Shown: positions 40,201 through 49,000 of the stretch, one piece after another
How the letters are laid out: every line of letters begins with the position of its first letter
Numbering within the stretch: position 1 is the first letter of the stretch
From: Bacillus inaquosorum KCTC 13429
GTDB lineage: Bacteria; Bacillota; Bacilli; Bacillales; Bacillaceae
Reading direction: 5' to 3'
NCBI RefSeq assembly: GCF_000332645.1
Contig: NZ_AMXN01000003.1
Span: 496,001-560,000, forward strand
DNA: 64,000 nucleotides
Notes under the pieces: model-generated
What the model saw: the letters and a program-made list of their open reading frames with translations, nothing else
Told to the model about the DNA's origin: nothing
Database searches by the model: none
Translations under genes and position numbers: made by a program

Positions 40201-43200
40201 AAGTGGATATATCGATCTTGAAAATAATTACCTAACGAATAATTAACCTGTCCAAAGTCACCAAATATCGAAGAGATGGAAGAAAACACCACAAAGAAGT
40301 CGAGCGGTTCTTCTTTCGTTATTTGATCTAAACATATCGTTCCTTCAATTTTAGCAGCCAGCCCCTTCGAAAAATCAGCGAGACTCATTTCCGTAAATAG
40401 ACGATCATCAGCATGACCAGCTGCGTGAATAACACCTTGAAGGGGTCCCCAGTTCCGTTTCGTTTCATCTAATACCTGTTTCATCGCATCTTTATCTGTT
40501 ACATCAGCTTGAAAATACAGCACGGCAGCACCATGTGCCTTTAATTTTTCAATTTCATGCTGTTTTTCAGCTGTTAACGCTGACCTTCCCGTTAACACTA
40601 ATCTCGCCTTATATTCAGACGCCAAATATTTAGCAAATGTCATTCCAAGACCGCCTAAACCGCCTGTTAACATATAAACCCCTTTATTTTTAAGCATTAT
40701 GCCGCCTGCATTCGTTAGCTCTCTATCTTCCAGGGTTTTGACATACCTTATATCCTTTACATACTTGACTTCTTCAGCTGTAATAAGGCCTTTTGCAGAT
40801 ACAATTTCTTGAAGGCAGTGTTCAGCCTGCTTGTCGGCTGAAATATGTTCAGAAAAGCTGATTGATGCGGCATGCTCTACAGAAGGCAGCACCATGTTTA
40901 TCGTTTTCAAATAACCTGGTAAAGTCTCACCAAAAGGATCACTAATATCTTCTCTATAAGACTGAGTAATCAGTAAATGTTTAAGAGATAAATTTTTTCG
41001 GTCACTCAGCGCCTTTAATAAATGAAAGACCGAATACAGTCCTCTAACCGGATGTTCGCCCGCATCAAAATCTCCCCCTGTATGCAGAACAATGTCTGGG
41101 AGCATCTTGTTTTTTTCTAATTTTTCAAACAAATGATTATAATCTGACGGTATTTTAGGGTCTATGCTGAATGTCAGAGCATTCTTTATAAGCTGTCGTT
41201 GATACGGTGTTACAAGAAGTATCCGGTAGGCAGATTGGTCTATTAACGCCTCAGCAATTTCTTTATCATCTGCAAACAACAAGATCGTACCTGCATTTTT
41301 ATTTCCAACTTTCACAGGGGAAAGGTTCTTTTGCACCCACTTCTGCAAACAATAATTCACCTCAGTATGCGGCTGTGGATTTACAGTCAGTCCCTTAACC
41401 TCTACAAGCACCCGTCCGTTACCGTCTAACAGAAATACGTGATAAGACGATTTGCCATATTCACTTGGTACTGCGTATGCATATACAGCTTTGGCCTCTT
41501 CATCAAAAATGGTACACGCTTCTACTGTTTTAGGCACTGTCCCCGTATTTTTCTCTAAGAGACATAATATCGTCTGATAAGCACTTTCAAGGACAGCGGG
41601 ATCGAGCGTATAACCCTCTGCCTTGTCGCTTGCCTTTAAGATTGTAAGCGCCTTTCCGTCCCGTATCACGCAACGGTCTATGCCTCTAAGTTTACTGCTG
41701 CAATCATAGCCGTTTTCAGCAAGTCGATGATAAAACGCTTCTCCTGATATCCAGTCAGTATACTCTGACATAAACGGTTTAATATTGATAAATTGTCCCT
41801 TTTCCTTAAGCCCCTCTAATACAAGATTGCCGGAGAAATAAAATGATGATTCATTCTGATCTTTTATAAAAAATGAAGCAGTATCGTCTTCCGGTGCCAG
41901 CGCAATTTGAATTTGGTCTTTTAGACCGCTTTGTAAGATCGGTTTTGAAAAAGAAAGATTTGTCAATCGAGTAATCGGATGCCCTGAAGCTATTTCTCCT
42001 GCCGCCCTCGCGATTTCTATTTGTAAAAGATACGGAAACATCCTTTCATTGTGTTTTGCTTTTACGTATAAATTATCACCTTTGACATTTATATTGAACT
42101 TTTGTTCATTAAAATCTGAAACATTGCAGTTAATATGCGGATGCAGAACATCAATTGCATCTGCCTTTTGGCGGCTTCCAGGTTTAGAGGCGCTTATTCT
42201 GCATAATTCTTTGGCAAATGGATATGTCGGTGCAGAAATCCGTCTAGGTTTGTCATTTCCATAGAGGAACGACCAGTTAATCGCGTATCCGCTGATCCAA
42301 AACTCAGCAATCCTGGAAAGATCCCTCTCTGCAATTGCTTTTTCAATTTCTTTTTTTGTCTCATGACTTTCAAATTCAATGGTGTTTGATACGGATGTAA
42401 GTTCAGATGTAAATAGCTGCTCTGATAATGTTTTTCCCTTTGAATAATCTAAAAGCTTCTTAATCAATTCCTCTTTTGAAGATGCAACGACGGCCAATCG
42501 GTATGCCATTTCTTCTCTGCCTGTCTGTAAAGTATATGCTGTATTCCTAAGTGCATCTGAAGTATAATCTTTTGTCTGTATGTACTCCGCTGCACCCTTT
42601 GCATAGTCAACCAGTCTTTCAGCATTTTTGGCGGAAAAAACAAATAAAAGCGGCTCTAGCTCGGTTGTTTCAAATACGGCCTTCTCACTATTTACGTACT
42701 CTTCCAAGATGATATGGGCATTTGCCCCTCCGGCTCCAAATGAACTTATACCTGCACGCCTTGGAATTGATATTTTTTTTCCGTCACTCTCTGCAACGGA
42801 AGTCACCCATTTTTCAGGACTTTCCGGTACATAGAAAGGCGTTTCTTGAAACTGAATATGCTCATTCAATTTAGAAGAATGAGTCAGCGATGGAACGATT
42901 GTTTTATGTTTCATTTGTAATATTACTTTTGTAATTCCAGCTATGCCTGCAGCTGCCTCCAAATGTCCGATATTAGATTTAATAGACCCGACTGCGCATG
43001 TCTTTCTGACTGTCATTCGATCGGCAAATACTTTGCGCAATCCAGCAATTTCAATCGGATCTCCTAATGCAGTGCCTGTGCCGTGAGCTTCTATATAACT
43101 GATACTTTCCGGGTCAACCTTTCCTTTTTTCAGGGCTCTGCTAATCACCTTACTTTGAGCGGTCGGGTTAGGCACAGTATATCCATTCGTCTTTGCCCCA

Positions 43201-45983
43201 TGGTTGACAGCTGTTGCCTTAATGATGGAATAAATTTGATCACCGTCAGCAATTGCTTTTTTTACAGGCTTCAGTAAAACAGCACCGGCTCCCTCCCCGG
43301 GAACATAGCCGTCTCCCCCAGATCCAAAGCTTCTGCAGCGACCATCGCTGGACAAAAAACCGCCTTGAGTGAGGAGTTTATATTTATCAGGATGAATGGA
43401 AAGATTAACTCCTCCGGCAATTGCAAGCTCACATTCATTCGTTATTAAACTCTCACATGCCAAATGAACAGCAGTCAAAGACGAGGAACACATTGTATCC
43501 AAAGCAATACTAGGTCCGCTGAAATTAAAAAAGTAAGATACTCTGTTCGCGATGGATGCATATGAAGAAGAAACGGCCTGCTCATGATTTCCAGCACTGT
43601 ACAGCTGATATTGCCCGTACATGACACCTGCAAACACGCCGACATTTTTCCTTTCAAGCATTTTCTTCGCATACCCCGCATCTTCTATGGTATGCCACAC
43701 TGTTTCCAGAAAAATTCTTTCTTGAGGATCTGTTAACTCCGCTTCAGCCGGAGAAATATTGAAGAACAACGGATCGAAATGATACACGTCATCAATAAAT
43801 CCTCCCCATTTGCTTTGATTTTTTATGTCATGATCAGCTTCCGGCTGATAATGCAGGCTAAAATCCCAGCGGTCTTTAGGAATTTCAGTTATACAATCTT
43901 TCCCTTCCATTAAATTTCTCCAGAGAGTGTCAAGATCGTTTGCCATCGGATAGCGGCCACTGATTCCAATGACGGCAATATCAGTGTCCTGATATTTTTC
44001 TGCTATTTTCAGGTTTGACTGATGAGCCAGCCCTTTTGATTTATGTTGAAAGCTCGGTACTACTGGATCAGCAGCTTCCGCCGCCTGTTGAACATTACCG
44101 CTGTCGTTTACTCCTAATTTCAGCATATGAACCAGAGCATCATGGTGCTTTTCAATGAAATAAGCTGATAATTCGGCTGCAGTTTGAAACTCAAATAACA
44201 GGGTTTTTGAAAGCGCACCAAAATGCTTCTCCAGCTCATTGGTTATATTGATAATCATGACTGAGTCAAGTCCGTATTTATCCAGCGCTGCCTCTGCGTC
44301 TATTTTGTCTGCCGGCATTCTGAATTCTACTGAAATAATTTCTTTTATAAATGTCAAAGTGTCAGCTTTCAGCTTTTTATCAGGCTTTACCGTCTCACTG
44401 ACGGTTGTTTCTTCTTGAAGCAGACTGCTATCACGTTCGTACAATTTATGTACATGTCTGTCTATATGATCATCTCCGCAAAATACCGTGAATTGGGAAA
44501 GCCCGGATGACAAACCTGCTGAAAACGCTCTGATTCCCTCCTCTTTCTCCAAGGGATAAAAGCCCGATTTTTTCATCGTCTCCAACGTGCGCTCATCTAC
44601 TTGCATGCCGACTTCTTTCCAAAGTGGCCAATTCAGAGATAGGAACATTTTGCCCGGATTCTGAGCGGCACGCATGTTCATCAAATGATCCATATAACTA
44701 TTTCCGAATGCATAATCAGCCTGTCCAATATTTCCTAAAACGGCTGAAGTAGAGGAAAAACAAATAAAAAAGTCGAGACGCTCCTGCTTTGTGGCTTCAT
44801 CCAGCCAAAGTGTGCCCAATACTTTCGGCTTAATCACCTGATTGAATTCTTCTATTGTTTTTTTATGAAGAAATGAGTCACGGATGATACCCGCGCTTTG
44901 AATGATTCCGTTTATCTTTCCATATGCTCTTTTTGTTTCATTGATTATATATTCTGCCTCTTCTTTTATTGAAATGTCAGCCTGTAAATAAATGGAAGAC
45001 GATCCTAAGGCTTCTAATTGTGCTATCTTGTTTTGTATTTTGTCTGAAAAAGGTGATCTCCCCGTTAAGACAATCTGGCATTTGGTTTGTTGAGCCAAAT
45101 ATTCAGCAAAGGTGAATCCTAATCCGCCCGCCCCTCCTGTGATAATATAAACACCATTGTCCCGCAGTATATATTCCTCACTTGCATGTTTGTTTGCAGG
45201 TTTATATGTTATCAGGCGTTTAACAAATCTCTCCATTCCTTGGTAACGGATTTCGATCTCAGGAGAGCTGAAGTCTCTCAGTTCATTGATCAAAATATCG
45301 CCTAAGCTGCCGTTTGCGAAAGCCGACCGCTCTAATTCAATGATTTTTGGCGAAATTAGCGGGTTCTCCTGCTGCCAAGTCCGCAAAAAGCCGCTTGCCG
45401 ATGCATAAAGGGGCTGTTCTCCTAAACGCTCGGAAAAATACGCATACAATACGTTTACTTTTTTGCGCTGTTTACTCTTGAAGAGAGCCCGGTTTAATAA
45501 AAATAAAGAGTAAACCCCGCTGTCACATTGTCTTTCGATCGCTTTCTCATTACTGCTAAACGGTTGGTCAGACCATAGATGGACGGCTTCTCTTATGTCT
45601 GCTTTCTCTTCTTTCAGTAACGCAAACAAGCTTGTATAATCTTTTTCAGACCGAGGGTTGATTTCAAACACACCATTCCGAACACGTCGAAATTCTTTCC
45701 CAGGCATGACTAAAATAATACCTTTATCATGCCGTACAGTCAGTTCCTTAAGCAAATCCTCATTTGTATCAAATAATAAAAGACTGCCCTCTCTTCGGCT
45801 GTCTTTTGGATCTAAATCGAGACCAGCTGGCTGCCAATCCGTCTTATAATAAACAGTCTGTTCCCTTCGCTGAGCCATACCAGAATCAAGTTGCTTAATC
45901 CGTCTTACTCCTTCTTCCAAGGAAATCAGGCCGCTTTTAATGTCAGAAAGTATTTTTTTTCTTACATCACGAGTTACGCTCAT
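37236..45983 (-). CDS. mlnD: Macrolactin trans-AT PKS MlnD: KR-ACP-KS-DH*-KR-ACP-KS-ACP*
   Basis: A protein of about 2915 residues. It has an N-terminal docking hairpin (KKILSDIKSGLISLEEG), KR (GGAGGLG near 283), ACP (YGLDSVMI near 573), KS (Cys near 830), a DH-like domain starting near 1281 with His to Lys and Gly to Asn changes (AKHNERMFP), KR (GGLGGLG near 1774), ACP (LGFDSISL near 2066), KS (Cys near 2325, HGTGTELGD, NIGHLEPASG), an ACP-like domain with DP in place of DS (LGFDPMTL near 2677) and a C-terminal docking helix (SLLEKAQSGEVNTKD). It finishes module 4, contains module 5 and starts module 6. Start: the ATG at 45995 touches AAGGGG, so the ATG at 45983 is more likely. Products match C16-C17 alkene, C15-OH and C13-OH. 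Confidence 0.93.
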   Translation of the reverse strand: MSVTRDVRKKILSDIKSGLISLEEGVRRIKQLDSGMAQRREQTVYYKTDWQPAGLDLDPKDSRREGSLLLFDTNEDLLKELTVRHDKGIILVMPGKEFRRVRNGVFEINPRSEKDYTSLFALLKEEKADIREAVHLWSDQPFSSNEKAIERQCDSGVYSLFLLNRALFKSKQRKKVNVLYAYFSERLGEQPLYASASGFLRTWQQENPLISPKIIELERSAFANGSLGDILINELRDFSSPEIEIRYQGMERFVKRLITYKPANKHASEEYILRDNGVYIITGGAGGLGFTFAEYLAQQTKCQIVLTGRSPFSDKIQNKIAQLEALGSSSIYLQADISIKEEAEYIINETKRAYGKINGIIQSAGIIRDSFLHKKTIEEFNQVIKPKVLGTLWLDEATKQERLDFFICFSSTSAVLGNIGQADYAFGNSYMDHLMNMRAAQNPGKMFLSLNWPLWKEVGMQVDERTLETMKKSGFYPLEKEEGIRAFSAGLSSGLSQFTVFCGDDHIDRHVHKLYERDSSLLQEETTVSETVKPDKKLKADTLTFIKEIISVEFRMPADKIDAEAALDKYGLDSVMIINITNELEKHFGALSKTLLFEFQTAAELSAYFIEKHHDALVHMLKLGVNDSGNVQQAAEAADPVVPSFQHKSKGLAHQSNLKIAEKYQDTDIAVIGISGRYPMANDLDTLWRNLMEGKDCITEIPKDRWDFSLHYQPEADHDIKNQSKWGGFIDDVYHFDPLFFNISPAEAELTDPQERIFLETVWHTIEDAGYAKKMLERKNVGVFAGVMYGQYQLYSAGNHEQAVSSSYASIANRVSYFFNFSGPSIALDTMCSSSLTAVHLACESLITNECELAIAGGVNLSIHPDKYKLLTQGGFLSSDGRCRSFGSGGDGYVPGEGAGAVLLKPVKKAIADGDQIYSIIKATAVNHGAKTNGYTVPNPTAQSKVISRALKKGKVDPESISYIEAHGTGTALGDPIEIAGLRKVFADRMTVRKTCAVGSIKSNIGHLEAAAGIAGITKVILQMKHKTIVPSLTHSSKLNEHIQFQETPFYVPESPEKWVTSVAESDGKKISIPRRAGISSFGAGGANAHIILEEYVNSEKAVFETTELEPLLFVFSAKNAERLVDYAKGAAEYIQTKDYTSDALRNTAYTLQTGREEMAYRLAVVASSKEELIKKLLDYSKGKTLSEQLFTSELTSVSNTIEFESHETKKEIEKAIAERDLSRIAEFWISGYAINWSFLYGNDKPRRISAPTYPFAKELCRISASKPGSRQKADAIDVLHPHINCNVSDFNEQKFNINVKGDNLYVKAKHNERMFPYLLQIEIARAAGEIASGHPITRLTNLSFSKPILQSGLKDQIQIALAPEDDTASFFIKDQNESSFYFSGNLVLEGLKEKGQFINIKPFMSEYTDWISGEAFYHRLAENGYDCSSKLRGIDRCVIRDGKALTILKASDKAEGYTLDPAVLESAYQTILCLLEKNTGTVPKTVEACTIFDEEAKAVYAYAVPSEYGKSSYHVFLLDGNGRVLVEVKGLTVNPQPHTEVNYCLQKWVQKNLSPVKVGNKNAGTILLFADDKEIAEALIDQSAYRILLVTPYQRQLIKNALTFSIDPKIPSDYNHLFEKLEKNKMLPDIVLHTGGDFDAGEHPVRGLYSVFHLLKALSDRKNLSLKHLLITQSYREDISDPFGETLPGYLKTINMVLPSVEHAASISFSEHISADKQAEHCLQEIVSAKGLITAEEVKYVKDIRYVKTLEDRELTNAGGIMLKNKGVYMLTGGLGGLGMTFAKYLASEYKARLVLTGRSALTAEKQHEIEKLKAHGAAVLYFQADVTDKDAMKQVLDETKRNWGPLQGVIHAAGHADDRLFTEMSLADFSKGLAAKIEGTICLDQITKEEPLDFFVVFSSISSIFGDFGQVNYSLGNYFQDRYIHFRNEKSLKHERQGRSISINWPLWREGGMHLSKEAESAYLLTSGFRYLETEDGITAFEAILSNEDLQIAVLTGNNGRFTAAEDKSVQELTAELDQEKGDYTQLFRQAHVLDELKRIVSELLKINIDRLDISENFGNLGFDSISLKTLSVQINKRYKLELTPAIFFTYSNIESLYDFIIGELPVEAKENVKSDIDIQEKRESRHTEKLKKSEIRFPPAKKQTGQLKKPLQKEPIAIIGMSCVFPGAKNSGEFWSNLINEKDMIQEIPLERWDWKNYEDNGANSRINSKWGGFITDVDKFDESFFNVNPREAELMDPQHRIYLEETWKAIEDAGYKASELSGKNIGVFTGIQFNDYRQLLMKHLDKAHALVGTGNSQALISNRVSHYFNFRGPSESIDTACSSSLVAIHRAVSSIQAGESELAVAGGVSLLLDPVTHLYTDKLGILSADGRCKTFDKLANGYVRGEGAAVLLLKPLQKAIDDKDNIYGVLKGTGENHGGRAASLTAPNPEAQAALLTSVYQNAGIPAETVSYIEAHGTGTELGDPIEIEGLKKAFVSLKSDSTRNTHQYCGIGSVKTNIGHLEPASGMPGLIKVLLAIKHKILPATLHVKELNPYIQLTGTPFYIVNKTIKWNRLIDWEGNETPRRAGVSSFGFGGTNAHVIVEEFEYSQENQVNREQEHVIVLSARSKERLIAYAKDFASFLKEKQTTGRYGEPKVREHNLREEIRIEAAKILSLDADEIDMETHLTDLGFDPMTLTALSSFISTISGKKVPIGIFTEQPTLNDLFHYICHESNIPVDNQVTSQHGEQAGYSLEQIAYTLQTGRESFESRLAIICSSLEELSEKINGYLQGEDLQEVFEGNARQFHKVYFPLFDGPEGHSYIQSLIQKRKLTKLAQMWTIGYEISWGDLYEGENKPMRLSLPVYPFRKNRHWIKQDFTPQAERPSIMPAVHKSNEESSDVKIISLLEKAQSGEVNTKDTTELIEELLLHE

Positions 45984-46029
45984 AAAACATATCATCCCCT
46001 TTACAAATTACATTGTTGAACATCCAGTG

Positions 46030-49000
46030 TTAATCCAGCATTTGAGCAAGCAAATGATCAGCTTCCTCTGTCGTCAACTCGCCAGCCTGCAATTGACCGA
46101 GCAGCTCGGTCAATTTTTCTTGTGTCACGGATGAAACCGGTTTCTTTTGATACGGATCTCGATCTGAAAATACCTCGCCTTTTCGGAGTGTTACGTTTTG
46201 CAGTTGCACAAGCAGGTCTCCTTGATGATTCACCAGCATAATATCGTAAGTAAACTCGAATTGATCTTTTTGGCTTGTTTTGCGTGCATACACCCAGCAT
46301 TCTTCCGGTACTTTCTGGTGGATATAAATCTCACCTATTGAATAAGGTACATATACAAAAGCACGTTCTCGTCCTTCGGTGATGCCAAACAATGATTGCA
46401 AAGCCCCATCAAGCAGAGACGGCGGCAATATACTGTTATTAAAGGTATGTGCTGCTTCTTGAGGTAGTATTAAATGCGCCAGAGCTTCTGTGTCTCCGCC
46501 CCATAATCGTTGAATTGACTGAAAGCTGCGGCCATAGTCAAAACCGTTTTCCCGGAAGTGTCGGTAACATTCATCATGTTCATGGATAAAAGCGCTTCTC
46601 TTGATGATCTCGTGTCTGTCAATACTCTCTATGTGCTTGGCATTTTGATGAGCATCATAGCTTAATTCTCCTGATGCAAATACGGCTTTTGTACCTGCAT
46701 CTTCGTCAGCCGCCATTTTAAAAAGGATGCGTCCGTCTTCGACAGAAATGAAGGAGTAAACAATTATGCTCTCTTGATATAACATTGCCGGTCTAATAAA
46801 TGTAATGTTTTTCAAACCAGAGACCTTTTTCCTGCGATACGATAAATTTCCTGCGGCACATGCCATTTCAAGAAAAACCGCCGCAGGCAAAATACGCTTA
46901 TCTTTCACCACATGATCCTTTAACCAGATCTCTTTTTCCATTACTGTTTTTTTAAAATATTGCTGCTCAAGGGTAGATTCGTTAGAATCAAGCAACGGAT
47001 GCAAGACGGTTTTATTTTGCAATGCTGAAAGCTTTTCATCAGAAACACGGGGCACCCAATAAAATTCCTCAGCAAACGGATACAAAGGAAGATCCACCCG
47101 CCGTGCTTTAGGTCTATCTTCATATAAATTTCTCCACTGAATATCAACACCGTAAGACCATAACTTAGCAAGGTCATTGACGTCCCTTTTTTCCATAACA
47201 GCTTTAAGGAATTGTTCTTTCATTTTCCGATCATGGAAAACAAAGACTTTATCATAATCTTTAGTCACATTGCCCTTGTATACATTGTCTCCAATTATTC
47301 CTTCATCACAGAAAAGCTTCAAATTTCCCCTAAGTTCATGCAGATCCGATGCGACAAAAGCAACTCTCTCTTCCATCGGCTCCCTACACGTTTGCAGTGT
47401 ATAAGCAATATCAGCGACCGATACGGCTGTCTCCTGGTCTGTATATTGAAGAAGACGACGGGCGTATTCCCTTAGCCTGTCTTCGTTTCTTGCTGAGAGA
47501 ACTGCGGCATAAGGACCGCTACATGTATATTTAACAGAAGCAATATGATTTTCATATTCTTCAAGAATAATATGGGCATTCGCCCCCCCTGCTCCAAATG
47601 AACTAACCGCTGCCCTTCTACGAGTTATACCGGCTTCTTTACGCCACTCCTCTTCTTTTTGCTGAACATAAAAAGGCGTATTTTCGAAATTTATATTAGT
47701 ATTTAATCGCTCAGAATGAATGGAAGGCGCCAATTTTCGGTGCTTAAACTGAAGCAGTACCTTTGTAAGCGCCGCTATGCCTGCAGCAGATTCTAAATGT
47801 CCGATATTTGATTTAACTGAACCAATTGCACAAAATTGTTTATCATCGGTAAATTGTTCAAAAGCTTTTGTCAGCCCCGCAATTTCAATCGGATCTCCAA
47901 GTGAAGTACCCGTTCCATGTGCTTCCAAGTAACTGATGGATCTTGGACTAATGCCTGACTTTTTAAAGTTTTCGGCGATCAGCTCAGCTTGCGCATTTGG
48001 ATTTGGAACAGTAAAACCATTTGTTTTCCCACCATGATTTACAGCTGTTCCTTTAATCACACCATAAATACAGTCTTGATCATTGATTGCTTTATGTAAC
48101 GGTTTTAATAGTACGGCTCCCGCCCCTTCTCCTGGAACGTAGCCGTTTCCACCTTCCCCGAAGCTTCTGCATAGACCTTCTGTAGAAACAAAATTCCCTT
48201 GGCTCAGCCAAAGATATTTGTTAGGGTGTATGGACACATTTACGCCCCCAGCTAACGCAATCTCACTTTCTCCCCTTTTTATACTTTCACATGCCAAATG
48301 AATGGCTGTCAAAGATGACGAGCACATCGTATCTAAAGCAATACTTGGTCCAGAGAAATTAAAAAAGTATGAAACTCTATTAGCTATAGAAGAAAAAAAA
48401 GAACTGAGCGCAACAGCATTGCCTTTTGCTGTCTCCTCTGCACCAAATAATTGATATTGCCCGTACATTGCTCCTACAAACACCCCTGCTTTCATACCGT
48501 CAAGCCGATCCCTCGTATACCCGGAGTCTTCAAACGTATGCCAAGCGGTTTCAAGAAAAATACGTTCCTGAGGGTCCATCATCTCAGCTTCTTTATGGGA
48601 AATGTGAAAAAACAGCGGGTCGAATTGATCAACACGATTAATAAACCCTCCCCATTTACTGTTGATTTTCCCTCTGTCCATTCTGTCAGGACTGTAGTCC
48701 GATCTGAAATCCCACCGTTCTTTAGGGATCTCGGTAATACAATTCTTTCCACCAATGATGCAATCCCAGAATTCCATAACATTATCTGCCATTGGATATC
48801 TGCCGCTTACTCCAATAATTGCAATATCTTCATTAATTGGTGTATTTACACTCACTGCATGTGCAGGCTGTCTTTCCTGCTGCATTTTTGTATGTTTTTT
48901 CAGCTTTGGTGCGGCTTCTATTAGAGCTATCCCAGCTTCCTTCAATACTGTCTCTTTAAACGATTTCAGAAAGAAATCAGCAAGCTCATCGACGTTCCGG

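Noticed and set aside
48451..48924. 157-codon open frame opposite mlnC
   Set aside because: It is antisense to the conserved KS domain; similar shadows recur opposite KS regions in every mln gene because of shared codon use.
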